NCBI GenBank assembly: GCA_964584815.1
Contig: CAZPBO010000001.1
Span: 1-64,000, forward strand
Length of the DNA stretch: 64,000 nt
Reading direction: 5' to 3'
From: CAZPBO01 sp964584815
Lineage (GTDB): Bacteria; Planctomycetota; SKW154
Part shown: piece after piece, positions 53,101 through 61,286 of the stretch
Layout: each line of letters begins with the position of its first letter
Numbering within the stretch: position 1 is the stretch's first letter
Notes under the pieces: model-generated
Seen by the model: only the letters and a program-made list of their open reading frames with translations
Database searches by the model: none
What the model was told of the DNA's origin: nothing
Translations under genes and position numbers: made by a program

Positions 53101-53659
53101 TTATCTGCTCAGGTGACATATATTGCGGGGTGCCCATAACCTGCCCTGTTAAGGTGAGTCCCTCTTTTGTCTCCGCGGTCAGCCGTTTGGCCAGACCCAT
53201 ATCCATGATTTTGACCACACCTGTTGTGGTGACCATGATGTTGGCGGGCTTTATGTCGCGGTGGACGACGCCACAGGCGTGGGCGTGCGCAAGACCTTCA
53301 GCGACCTGAGCGGCAATCTCACAGGCGGTCTCAAGGGAAAGGCAACCAGACTGGGCGAGCATCTCGGCTACTGTTTTGCCGCGTAGAAACTCCATTGCGA
53401 TAAAGTAGGTGGAGCCAGCGTTACCTGCGGTGTAGACCCGTGTTATGTTGGGATGGTCTATGGCAGCCGCCGCGCGCGCCTCCCTTAAGAATCGCTCCAC
53501 AAACCACCTGTCGTTTGCCAACTCGTCCTTCAACACCTTCAACGCAACAGACCGCCCCAGCGACTCCTGAACCGCCTCATACACCACCCCCATCCCCCCC
53601 TCACCTATCTTCCGCACTATCTTGTAGCCGCGTATCTCAATCAACTCTACGCTTCCCAA
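50189..53659 (-). CDS. Transmembrane Ser/Thr protein kinase with large extracytoplasmic region
   Basis: 1156 residues. Kinase domain about 10-275: IGEGGMGVVYEA loop, VALK Lys41, HRDIKPAN at 133-140, DMG (for DFG) at 153-155, MSPEQ. One TM segment at about 300-320 and a Pro-rich linker. Outside: long coiled-coil helices, a concanavalin-like/DUF1080-style beta domain (around VGGFWRCRDGFLVG to KIARFQIKG), TPR repeats (YLRLRNYTKALDALKRSL), then a carboxypeptidase-regulatory-like domain (SITGRVLDKNGDVVQDAVV). TTG start at 53659 behind AAGGGGG. Likely senses an external ligand and phosphorylates FHA-type partners. Confidence 0.9.
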   Translation of the reverse strand: MGSVELIEIRGYKIVRKIGEGGMGVVYEAVQESLGRSVALKVLKDELANDRWFVERFLREARAAAAIDHPNITRVYTAGNAGSTYFIAMEFLRGKTVAEMLAQSGCLSLETACEIAAQVAEGLAHAHACGVVHRDIKPANIMVTTTGVVKIMDMGLAKRLTAETKEGLTLTGQVMGTPQYMSPEQIRDSRGVGPATDVYGLGATLYHMLFGEAPFSGKSVGEIMVKVATKAVRFPRRAQEIPPPLRHLLKRMMAREARLRPTAEEVARQLRRMLAMGFTVVERRTTVQTEAPSRKRSVTPVAVLVLAVLAVFLVAWLLLHNRPPPPVKQHSPKTIAKTKPPMPAAPPPSPREEDETDAVVAAAKRIAGDIQLSFRQRLDEIDNLMVQHPAAKEQLQKIKDDLHRKCEETTEQAIKEANSLAEQGRYEEALGILEKAAVRLDGTPAAEKVKKGSADILTQARRDLDSAISELERRLAEGAQNAEKIKHIARMLKEIRAKWGWLLKKEEGKEARKRLGDLLTRVEEVRKRQRREEVERRAAELWQKAEEAFKAGRLDEARDLVAELRAERFSGCDVVRRNFGAMVALMRQIAARTSLPKAPSELTVASKLLGLPEKMLRKTKDGFVLTAGGVFKDRSAEKMWERVGGFWRCRDGFLVGSGRGAKISFRIPFIGDVSCKLRLRVEPNTTFALLVCDEGRSAYAGYINFSSRQRLRIDDAALDVINKKKARCLVLETVRLGWLTTCDLPDNSKFYSASKRELKPAREYEVRLERTGERIRLYIGGSVAFSATDKSLNAGRVSVYVVAGTVKIARFQIKGRIEKGWLEGLRQNSLAQKYQRLKRLYEGGGYGTMLQEVDRLISTLGAGWAEWCWRGIALLMLNRWEEAIICLDKSLKAKESYQAHYWLGAAYLRLRNYTKALDALKRSLALESRNKEGWKLLAVCGERLGLKRDVSLARRRAAVAPSANLLPITASAPPYPVVGTASITGRVLDKNGDVVQDAVVVVVHQGRLLRTHTDANGSFALIGLQKGAEVTLRVYKSGLGYATKRVKAPASGVEIRMTKAEDRSNLSERRDMRSRVRELEKFAKRNYPEASRQDLRRLHEYMREAAKDPVNPEEALGWWERGLKARRNVGKTEMLRGMLKTWERWRGSGSFPWRRR

Positions 53660-53705
53660 AGTCCCCCTTAAAGATGCTGACTCAAAACAGCAGCCCTTCC
53701 CAAAA

Positions 53706-53727
53706 ATTATACGCTCAATAGATTATA
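53706..53727 (-). promoter_or_regulatory. Two TATAAT boxes upstream of the kinase gene
   Basis: Exact TATAAT on the minus strand at the complements of 53722-53727 and 53706-53711, 16 bases apart. The -35 matches are weak (GGACAC/GACACA for the distal one). Probably the kinase promoter region, behind the ppdK stop. Confidence 0.35.
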
Positions 53728-53768
53728 TCTGATTGCTTTCACTGTGTGTCCAAAGAGTTTATCAGCCA

Positions 53769-56474
53769 TCAAGTTTTGTTGCGGGGATGTTTGAGAGCAG
53801 CCTGTGCGGCGGCGAGTTTTGCAACCGGCACCCTGAAGGGCGAACACGACACATAGTCCAGTCCAACGCGATGACAGAAGACGACACTTGCCGCATCGCC
53901 ACCGTGCTCACCACATATTCCTATTACGATTTCGGGCTTTGTCTCTTTTGCACGCTTCACACACCAATCCATCAGTTTGCCAACGCCTTCTTCGTCTATC
54001 GTGCGGAACGGGTCATCTGTTAGGATGCGTTTTTGCACATAAGTGGGGATAAAGGTGGCGGCGTCGTCGCGGCTGAAACCAAATGTCATCTGCGTCAAGT
54101 CGTTTGTGCCGAAAGAGAAAAAGTCAGCAAAGAGGGCAATTTTGTCGGCAACGAGCGCCGCACGCGGTGTCTCTATCATCGTCCCAACCTGGTATTCAAC
54201 ACGCTCGTTGTGCTCATTCAACACTTGCTCCGCTTCATTCTCCACCATCTGCCGCAACTGCTCCATCTCCTGATATGTCGCAATCAGCGGCAACTCTATT
54301 TCTGGAATAGCATTTATGCCTTGTTTTTTTGCTTCAAGTGCCGCTTCCATAATTGCGCGCACCTGCATTAAGTATATCTCCGGATGGGTCACCCCCAGTC
54401 TGCAACCTCTGTGTCCGAGCATCGGGTTGAACTCCCGAAGATGCTCCACTTTGCTTCGCACATCCTCTACGCTCACTCCCAGAACCTCCGCCATCTTTCT
54501 CTGTTGCTCCTCCTCGTGCGGCAGAAACTCGTGGAGCGGCGGGTCAAAAAGGCGGATTGTGACGGGATAGCCGTCCATAACGCGGAAAATCTCAACAAAG
54601 TCCGCACGCTGCAAGGGGAGCAATTCCTTAACCGCCGCCTCCCGCTCCTCTTGGGTTTCTGCCATAACCATCCGCCGCATAGCCCATATCCGCTCTCTTT
54701 CAAAGAACATATGCTCGGTGCGGCACAGACCGATGCCTTCTGCGCCGAAAGCACGGGCAACTGCGGCGTCATTGGGTGTATCGGCGTTTGTGCGAACGCC
54801 CAGACTGCGGTATCTGTCCGCCCATTCCATAACCTTCGCAAACATCTGATATGTCGGCGCCTTATCAGGAGACAGTTTCTTCTCCACCAGAACCTGCAGC
54901 ACCTCAGACGGTCTTGTTGGAATTATGCCTGCATAGACTCTGCCGCTTGTGCCGTCAACCGATATCGGCTCAAACTCTTTTATGGTTTTTCCAGCGACAT
55001 TAAGGGTTTTGGTGGCGTAGTCCACATCAAGTGCTTCGCAGCCAACGACGCAGCATTTCCCCATAGCGCGGGCGACGACGGCGGCGTGGCTGGTCATTCC
55101 GCCGGTCTGGGTAAGGATAGCGACGGCGGCGTGCATACCGCCAATATCTTCGGGACTGGTCTCACGGCGGACGAGAACGACCTTCTTGCCGTCGGCGGCG
55201 GCGCGTTCGGCATCCTTTGCGTCAAAGACCACAAGACCGCTTGCCGCACCAGGACCCGCGGGCAGCCCACGGGCAAGATATCTGCCTTCACGCTCAGCCG
55301 CCTTAAGCGCCTCCTCATCAAATACAGGATACAGAAGATGCACAAGATGCTCTGGACTTATCATAAGCAGGGCTTCTTTTTCGCTCACAATGCCTTCCTT
55401 GTGCATATCTAAGGCGATTCTTATGGCGGCGAATCCTGTGCGCTTGCCCGTTCTTGTCTGCAGCATATAAAGTTTGCCGCGTTCTATCGTGAACTCTATG
55501 TCCTGCATATTCTTGTAGTGGTGCTCAAGTTTGTCTCTTATCTCCTGCAGTTGCTGCCAAACCTGTGGCATACGCTCCTTTAGGGCGTCCACAGGTTGAG
55601 GTGTGCGGATACCCGCCACCACATCCTCACCCTGCGCGTCAAAAAGCACCTCACCATAGAGACGCGGCTCTCCTGTTGCGGGATTGCGGGTAAAGCCCAC
55701 CCCGCTTGCGGAGGTTTCTGGTTCGCGGTTTCCGAAGACCATTTGCTGGACATTGACGCCGGTCCCAAGTAGTCCTGCGATGCGGTTGATTCGGCGGTAT
55801 GTCACGGCGCGGGGGTTGTTCCACGAGCGGAAGACCGCCTCAATTGCGCGTCGCAATTGCTCCCACACATCCTGCGGAAACTCCTCACCTGTCTCGTTTT
55901 TGAAGACCTCCTTCATCTTCGCCACCACTTCTTTAAGGTCGTCAGGGGAGAGGTCTTGGTCGCGTTTGACGCCACGGCGCTGTTTAACCTCCTCCAACAC
56001 CGCCTCAAATTTGTCACGCTCAACCCCCATGACCACATCGCCGAACATCTGGATAAGCCTGCGATAGGCATCCCACGGGAAGCGCTTATTCACTTCCTGC
56101 TGCTCAAGCGCCTGGGCAATCTCATCGTTGAGCCCGACATTTAAGACGGTGTCCATCATACCGGGCATAGAGACGGCGGCACCGCTGCGCACCGACACAA
56201 GCAGCGGGTTTTGCGGGTCGCCGAACCGCTGCCCGCTTACCCGCTCCAGTTTCTCCATATTTGCACGCACCTCATCCATCAAACCTTCCGGCAGTTTTTC
56301 GCCTTGGGCGTAGTACTGGCGGCAGGCTTCAGCGGTTATGGTGAACCCCGGCGGCACAGGAAGACCAATCCGCGCCATCTCCGCAAGATTGGCGCCCTTT
56401 GAACCAAGCAAATCCTTCATATCCGCGCCACCTTCGGTCTTTTCACCACCGAAAAAATAGACATACTTCGCCAC
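53769..56474 (-). CDS. ppdK: Pyruvate, phosphate dikinase
   Basis: 901 residues. Interconverts pyruvate + ATP + Pi and PEP + AMP + PPi. N-terminal ATP-grasp (GGEKTEGGADMKDLLGSKGA), swivelling domain with the phospho-His in GGMTSHAAVVARA near residue 463, and C-terminal PEP domain with TNADTPNDA, IGLCRTEHMF and FSFGTNDLTQM, ending ICGEHGGD. GTG at 56474 has GGAGG 7 bases upstream; a GTG five codons earlier overlaps that site. A promoter lies at 56505-56533. Confidence 0.96.
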   Translation of the reverse strand: MAKYVYFFGGEKTEGGADMKDLLGSKGANLAEMARIGLPVPPGFTITAEACRQYYAQGEKLPEGLMDEVRANMEKLERVSGQRFGDPQNPLLVSVRSGAAVSMPGMMDTVLNVGLNDEIAQALEQQEVNKRFPWDAYRRLIQMFGDVVMGVERDKFEAVLEEVKQRRGVKRDQDLSPDDLKEVVAKMKEVFKNETGEEFPQDVWEQLRRAIEAVFRSWNNPRAVTYRRINRIAGLLGTGVNVQQMVFGNREPETSASGVGFTRNPATGEPRLYGEVLFDAQGEDVVAGIRTPQPVDALKERMPQVWQQLQEIRDKLEHHYKNMQDIEFTIERGKLYMLQTRTGKRTGFAAIRIALDMHKEGIVSEKEALLMISPEHLVHLLYPVFDEEALKAAEREGRYLARGLPAGPGAASGLVVFDAKDAERAAADGKKVVLVRRETSPEDIGGMHAAVAILTQTGGMTSHAAVVARAMGKCCVVGCEALDVDYATKTLNVAGKTIKEFEPISVDGTSGRVYAGIIPTRPSEVLQVLVEKKLSPDKAPTYQMFAKVMEWADRYRSLGVRTNADTPNDAAVARAFGAEGIGLCRTEHMFFERERIWAMRRMVMAETQEEREAAVKELLPLQRADFVEIFRVMDGYPVTIRLFDPPLHEFLPHEEEQQRKMAEVLGVSVEDVRSKVEHLREFNPMLGHRGCRLGVTHPEIYLMQVRAIMEAALEAKKQGINAIPEIELPLIATYQEMEQLRQMVENEAEQVLNEHNERVEYQVGTMIETPRAALVADKIALFADFFSFGTNDLTQMTFGFSRDDAATFIPTYVQKRILTDDPFRTIDEEGVGKLMDWCVKRAKETKPEIVIGICGEHGGDAASVVFCHRVGLDYVSCSPFRVPVAKLAAAQAALKHPRNKT

Positions 56475-56504
56475 AATGCTGCCTCCCACTAATGTCTGTA
56501 ACCT

Positions 56505-56533
56505 ATCCTACTCTCGGCGCAGCGATATTTCAA
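56505..56533 (-). promoter_or_regulatory. ppdK promoter
   Basis: Minus strand TTGAAA (complement of 56528-56533), 17-base spacer, TAGGAT (complement of 56505-56510). Transcript start near 56498, 24 bases before the GTG start. Confidence 0.5.
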
Positions 56534-56631
56534 CTTAAACGGTGACAGCCTTTTTGTCAGATTGTGCGGTTTTTTTTGAATAGAGTCCATAGGGCAGATA
56601 ACCTTGTATGCCCTGTTTTGGGAGAGGTGTT

Positions 56632-57813
56632 ATGGAGTTCTTTTTCTGCGATGAGATGCTAACAGAGGAGATGAAGATGTTAAGGGAGACGGCGCGTGAC
56701 TTTGCGGAGCGTGAAATCGCGCCGACTCAAGAAGAGGACGAAAAAGAGCACCGCTTCAGACCCGAAATCGTTCGCAAGATGGCGGAACTGGGGTTTTTCG
56801 GCTGTGTTATCCCAGAAGAGTTCGGTGGAATGGGACTTGAGGACGGATTTCTGGCGTCGTGCATTGTAACAGAAGAGGTTGCACGGGTCAGTGCGTCTTA
56901 TGGTCTACCCTTCAACCTGCAAATGATGGGACCTGCGTTGACTATTCTGCGTTACGGCAACGAGGAGCAGAAACGCACCTACATTCCGCGCCTTGTTAAT
57001 GCCGAAACATTCGGTTGCTTTGCCATAACCGAGCCGAATTCGGGTTCTGATGTCGCCTCAATGCGCACACATGCTGTCAAAAAAGGCGACCGCTATATCC
57101 TGAACGGGCAGAAAACCTGGATATCAGGTGTGCCGACCGCGGATGTGGGACTGGTTTTCGCCTACACCAACCGCGAGGCAAAACACCGCGGTATTTCCTG
57201 CTTTATCGTTGATATGAAGAACACAAAAGGCGTGACGATGACGGAGATAACGACGAAGTTGGGGCTTTTCTGCGCGCCTACAGGCGAAATCTCCTTTGAG
57301 GACGCGGAAGTCCCTGAAGAGAACCTATTAGGGAAGGAAGGAGAAGGTTTTAAGATATGCATGAGTATGTTGGATAACACGAGGTTGTCGTGCGCATCGC
57401 GGGCGTTGGGAGTTGGGAGAAGAGCGGTAGAGGAGGCGGCGGCATACGCGCTTGAGCGTCAGCAGTTCGGCAAGCCGATTGCGGAGTTTCAGATGATACA
57501 GGCACAGTTGGCGGAGATGTTTGTGAAGAACCAGGCGGCGCGGCAGTTGGTCTGGCGTGCCGCAAAACTCGCTGACATGGGGCTCCGCAACACCCTTGAA
57601 GTCTCAACAGCCAAATATTACGCTGCCGAAGCCGCTGTCTTCAACGCCAACATCGCGATGAAAATCTTCGGCTCATACGGCTACTCCACAGAATACCCCG
57701 CTGAACGCCTGTTCCGTGACGCAAAGTCGTATCAGGTCGTTGAAGGCACAAGCAACATACAGTTATGGATAGTTTCTATGTATCTGACAGGCAAACGCCA
57801 ACTCAAGAGATAA
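56632..57813 (+). CDS. Acyl-CoA dehydrogenase
   Basis: 393 residues. FAD flavoprotein: CFAITEPNSGSDVASMRT, WISGVPTADVGLVFAYT, RQQFGKPIAEFQMIQ and the catalytic Glu in YQVVEGTSNIQ near the C-terminus. Oxidises a short or branched acyl-CoA; electrons would go to an ETF not seen here. ATG 56632 follows GGAGAGG. It leads the carboxyltransferase/decarboxylase operon (26-base gap to the next start), suggesting a linked acyl-CoA pathway such as glutaryl- or methylmalonyl-type metabolism. Confidence 0.88.
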   Translation: MEFFFCDEMLTEEMKMLRETARDFAEREIAPTQEEDEKEHRFRPEIVRKMAELGFFGCVIPEEFGGMGLEDGFLASCIVTEEVARVSASYGLPFNLQMMGPALTILRYGNEEQKRTYIPRLVNAETFGCFAITEPNSGSDVASMRTHAVKKGDRYILNGQKTWISGVPTADVGLVFAYTNREAKHRGISCFIVDMKNTKGVTMTEITTKLGLFCAPTGEISFEDAEVPEENLLGKEGEGFKICMSMLDNTRLSCASRALGVGRRAVEEAAAYALERQQFGKPIAEFQMIQAQLAEMFVKNQAARQLVWRAAKLADMGLRNTLEVSTAKYYAAEAAVFNANIAMKIFGSYGYSTEYPAERLFRDAKSYQVVEGTSNIQLWIVSMYLTGKRQLKR

Positions 57814-57839
57814 ACAACACAGGATTAAGGAGTCTTAAG

Positions 57840-59411
57840 ATGAGTGTTGAGGAGATGATGCGTAAGATAAAGGAGATAGAGGACTTGCGCATCAAGATTA
57901 AACAAGGTGGTGGACCTGCCGCGATAGAGAAACAGCATAAAGCGGGCAAGATGACGGCACGAGAACGAATTGAGTATCTCTTTGATAAGGGAACATTTGT
58001 TGAATTCGACATCTTCGCCAAACAGTTGGGGCGTGATTACGGACTTGATAAGAGATTCGTGCCCGCAGATGGTGTGGTAACAGGGTTCGGCAAGATAAAC
58101 GGACGCTACGCCTTCTGCTATTCGGAAGACTTTACGGTGATTGCCGGGACATTTGGTGAGATGCACGGACGCAAGGTCTGCAAGACGGTGGATTTGGCGC
58201 GCAAATACGGCTATCCTGTGATAGGGATAAACGACTCCGGCGGTGCACGGGTGACCGAGGAAATGGGTGCGCTTTCAATGTATGGGCAACTCTTCTATCG
58301 TCACAGTCGCACAAGCGGAGTTGTGCCGCAACTTGCGCTAATTATGGGACCAGTTGCAGGCGGTCAGGCTTACTCACCCGCCTTGATGGACTTCATTATT
58401 ATGGTAGAAAAAACATCCTATATGTTCATCGCGGGACCGCCGCTCGTTAAGGCTGTGGTTTTTGAGGATGTGACTGTTGAGGAATTGGGCGGTCCAGAAA
58501 TCCACACAAAGGTATCTGGAGTAGCCGACCTTGTGACCGAAGACGATAAGAGTTGTCTTGACACAACCAAAAAACTGCTCTCATATCTGCCGGATAACTG
58601 CCACCAAAAGCCTCCTTATAAAGAGACAGGCGACGACCCTATGCGCACATCAGAGGACTTGGCAAAGATAATCCCGACTGATCCGAACAAAGCATACGAT
58701 ATGCACGATGTGATACATCAAATTGTGGACAACGGGGAGTTTTTTGAGATAAAGCCTGACTACGCACCGAACCTGATAGTGGGATTCGCGCGGATGAACG
58801 GCAATGTTGTGGGAATAGTGGCGAGCCAGCCGAAAGTGATGGCTGGCGCCCTTGACTACAAATGCTCCCAGAAAGGCGCCCGCTTCATCCGCTTCTGTGA
58901 CTGCTTCAATATCCCGCTTGTAACACTGCAGGATGTGCCCGCATTCCTTATAGGAACGCAAAGCGAACGACACGGCATCATCCGTCACGGCGCAAAAATG
59001 CTCTACGCCTATGCAGAAGCCACCGTGCCCAAGATAACTGTGGTTCTGCGAAAAGCATACGCTGGCGGGTATCTTGCTATGTGCTCAAAGGATTTGGGAG
59101 CAGACTTCGTCTTTGAGTTGCCAACAGGTGAGATATGTCTGATGGGACCTCCAGGCGCTGTCAATATACTCTTCCGCAAAGAGTTTAAGAAGGCGAAGGA
59201 AGAGGGACGCGACCCTGAAGAGATTCGTAGAATGCGCTTGAAGGAGTTTTACGAGAAGTATGTAAATCCACTTTACTCGGCGGGTCTACAGCATGTTGAC
59301 GACATAATTGACCCGCGCACTATGAGACCGACGATAATCGCCGCTCTTGAGGTCTGCCAGAACAAAGACGACAAGTTGCCCGAGAAGAAGCACGGCAATA
59401 TGCCGATATAA
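57840..59411 (+). CDS. mmdA: Acyl-CoA carboxyltransferase, alpha subunit of a Na+-pumping decarboxylase
   Basis: 523 residues from ATG 57840 with AAGGAG 9 bases upstream; the frame from 57765 would lie inside the previous gene. Two crotonase-like halves with oxyanion loops: NDSGGARVTEEMGALS in the first, QDVPAFLIGTQSERHG and RKAYAGGYLAMCS in the second. Transfers CO2 from methylmalonyl-CoA (or glutaconyl-/malonyl-CoA) to biotin. With the adjacent gamma-like, biotin-carrier and beta genes it forms a complete sodium-pump decarboxylase. Propionyl-CoA carboxylase beta is the alternative, but the beta-subunit gene nearby favours decarboxylation. Confidence 0.9.
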   Translation: MSVEEMMRKIKEIEDLRIKIKQGGGPAAIEKQHKAGKMTARERIEYLFDKGTFVEFDIFAKQLGRDYGLDKRFVPADGVVTGFGKINGRYAFCYSEDFTVIAGTFGEMHGRKVCKTVDLARKYGYPVIGINDSGGARVTEEMGALSMYGQLFYRHSRTSGVVPQLALIMGPVAGGQAYSPALMDFIIMVEKTSYMFIAGPPLVKAVVFEDVTVEELGGPEIHTKVSGVADLVTEDDKSCLDTTKKLLSYLPDNCHQKPPYKETGDDPMRTSEDLAKIIPTDPNKAYDMHDVIHQIVDNGEFFEIKPDYAPNLIVGFARMNGNVVGIVASQPKVMAGALDYKCSQKGARFIRFCDCFNIPLVTLQDVPAFLIGTQSERHGIIRHGAKMLYAYAEATVPKITVVLRKAYAGGYLAMCSKDLGADFVFELPTGEICLMGPPGAVNILFRKEFKKAKEEGRDPEEIRRMRLKEFYEKYVNPLYSAGLQHVDDIIDPRTMRPTIIAALEVCQNKDDKLPEKKHGNMPI

Positions 59412-59421
59412 GGGGGTTGAT

Positions 59422-59877
59422 GTGCTGTTTTTGGCGGTGATAGTGGTTGTATGTGGTCAGGTTGCAGGACCAGATGGCAAGCCTGTTTCAGGGGTAGAAG
59501 TGGAGTTGGTGGATGCCCACGGCACACGGCTTGCGACCGCAACAACCAATGCCAGTGGACAATTCAATATAGAGTGGCAACCCAAAGCAGGAGTTTATGC
59601 TGTGCGCGCTTCCCACTTCGGATGCATCACCGCCAGTCTTCCGTTCCGCATCCAGCAAACACCCCATAACTTTGTGCTGCAAATAAAAACATCCAAACAG
59701 CGTAGGTCGGTCTCGCTGCAAAACGGGATTAAAGTTGACCTCGGAAATCTGCTGCTTAAAAGTTATAGCCACGCTGTGGTTGTCACGGGCATCGGACTGT
59801 TGGGAGTGTTTTTTATCCTTGCGATTCTTATCGGTGTTATTCGCGGGGCGAACGCCTTTATAAGGCGACTCTCATAA
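59422..59877 (+). CDS. Gamma-subunit-like protein fused to an N-terminal carboxypeptidase-regulatory-like domain
   Basis: 151 residues. Short hydrophobic leader (MLFLAVIVVVCG), then residues about 13-90 as a carboxypeptidase-regulatory-like beta domain (VAGPDGKPVSGVEVELVD, TNASGQFNIEW), then one TM segment GIGLLGVFFILAILIGVI and a short basic end, which is the OadG/MmdD gamma pattern. The beta domain would face the periplasm. The position between mmdA and the biotin carrier gene supports the gamma assignment. GTG 59422 after GGGGG. I know of no gamma subunit with this domain. Confidence 0.7.
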   Translation: MLFLAVIVVVCGQVAGPDGKPVSGVEVELVDAHGTRLATATTNASGQFNIEWQPKAGVYAVRASHFGCITASLPFRIQQTPHNFVLQIKTSKQRRSVSLQNGIKVDLGNLLLKSYSHAVVVTGIGLLGVFFILAILIGVIRGANAFIRRLS

Positions 59878-59889
59878 GGAGGGCTGCCG

Positions 59890-60117
59890 ATGGGAAAGGA
59901 AACTCCGGTCACCGCACCAATAGTAGGGAAAGTGGTCAAAGTGCTGACCAAAGAAGGCGACCGTGTCAGTGAAAACGACGAAATAGCCACGATTGAGGCG
60001 ATGAAGATGGAAATGCCTATTGTGGCGCCTGTTTCAGGTATCGTGAAACAGGTCAACATCCAGCCAGGACAGGTTATCCAGGCTGATACCGTCATTGCTC
60101 TTATTGAGCAAGAGTAA
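59890..60117 (+). CDS. Biotin carboxyl carrier protein of the decarboxylase
   Basis: 75 residues with the biotinyl lysine in EAMKMEMP and the hammerhead fold strands VTAPIVGKVVKV and VSGIVKQVNIQPGQ. AAGGAGG 7 bases before ATG. It accepts CO2 from the carboxyltransferase and gives it to the beta subunit. It lacks the Ala/Pro-rich linker seen in many such carriers. Confidence 0.95.
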   Translation: MGKETPVTAPIVGKVVKVLTKEGDRVSENDEIATIEAMKMEMPIVAPVSGIVKQVNIQPGQVIQADTVIALIEQE

Positions 60118-60141
60118 CAAGCGCAATGCGAGGAATCGTGT

Positions 60142-61275
60142 TTGGAACTGCTTGTAAAGGTCCTCAAGAACACGGGACTTTACCATTTGACTTGGCAGAA
60201 CGGAGTGATGATTGCGGTCGGCGGGCTTTTTATATGGCTTGCCATCCGCAAGAAGATGGAACCTTATGAACTTCTGCCTATCGGTATCGGCATAATTCTG
60301 GGCAATCTGCCGCTTGCCCGTCTTATGAACCCACCAGGTGATATCCAGCAGTCAGGCATACTTGGGGTCATATTCCACTACACGCTTTACTACCACAATC
60401 TTCTTCCGCCGCTAATATTCCTATGTCTTGGTGCTATGACCGATTTTGGTCCACTTATTGCCAACCCAAAAACTCTGCTTTTAGGCGCCGCTGCACAGAT
60501 GGGCATATACGCCGCCTTCTGGGGCGCCATACTGCTGGGGTTTGACATCCGTGAAGCCGCATCTATCGGCATCATCGGCGGCGCTGACGGTCCCACAACT
60601 ATCTACACATCCGCGCAACTTGCGCCGCATATCCTCGGTATAACCGCCGTCTGCGCCTACACCTATATGGCTCTTGTCCCTTTCATACAACCCCCCATTA
60701 TGCGCGCTCTTACCACCCTCAAAGAGCGCCAAATCGTTATGCGCCAACTCCGTCCCGTCTCAAAAACCGAACGCATAGTTTTCCCTGTCTTTGCTGCCAC
60801 CGTCATAATCCTACTCGTTCCGCTTTCAGCACCCCTTATCGGTATGTTCATGGTCGGCAACCTACTGCGTGAGTCAGGTGTTGTTCCCCGTCTTGCTGAT
60901 GTCGCGCAAAACGCGCTTATGAACGCCGTCACGATATTCCTTATGCTCGCCATCGGCGCGTGGATGAGCGCCGAAAATGTCTTTCACATCCGCACACTCA
61001 AGATTATGGGGCTTGGTTTCGCGGCGTTTGCGGTTGGCACCGCAGGCGGTCTGCTCTTCGCCAAGTTCCTTAACCTCTTTCTTAAGGAGAAAATCAACCC
61101 ATTGATTGGCTCTGCGGGGGTGTCTGCGGTTCCGATGGCGGCGCGCATATCTCAACACCTCGGACAACAAGCAAACCCGAAAAACTTCCTTTTAATGCAC
61201 GCGATGGGACCGAATGTGGCGGGCGTAATAGGCAGCGCGGTTGCTGCAGGCATCTTCCTTTCCATCCTCCGATAA
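60142..61275 (+). CDS. Sodium-pumping decarboxylase beta subunit (OadB/MmdB/GcdB)
   Basis: 377 residues, about nine hydrophobic segments. The key aspartate lies in ASIGIIGGADGPTTIYTS, and the family pattern LGAMTDFGPLIANP and MGPNVAGVIGSAVAAG at the C-terminus is intact. Couples decarboxylation of carboxybiotin to Na+ export. TTG start at 60142 behind GAGGAA. Its stop is 11 bases from the convergent DUF2330 gene. Confidence 0.93.
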   Translation: MELLVKVLKNTGLYHLTWQNGVMIAVGGLFIWLAIRKKMEPYELLPIGIGIILGNLPLARLMNPPGDIQQSGILGVIFHYTLYYHNLLPPLIFLCLGAMTDFGPLIANPKTLLLGAAAQMGIYAAFWGAILLGFDIREAASIGIIGGADGPTTIYTSAQLAPHILGITAVCAYTYMALVPFIQPPIMRALTTLKERQIVMRQLRPVSKTERIVFPVFAATVIILLVPLSAPLIGMFMVGNLLRESGVVPRLADVAQNALMNAVTIFLMLAIGAWMSAENVFHIRTLKIMGLGFAAFAVGTAGGLLFAKFLNLFLKEKINPLIGSAGVSAVPMAARISQHLGQQANPKNFLLMHAMGPNVAGVIGSAVAAGIFLSILR

Positions 61276-61286
61276 GAAACCGCCCC

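Noticed and set aside
53769..56489. Start of ppdK at the GTG at 56489
   Set aside because: It would overlap the GGAGG that serves the GTG at 56474 and adds residues (GGSI) not typical of PPDK.
56543..56559. TGACA/TGTCA inverted repeat as an operator between ppdK and the acyl-CoA dehydrogenase gene
   Set aside because: Only a 5-base stem with a 7-base loop, upstream of the ppdK -35; too short to support alone.
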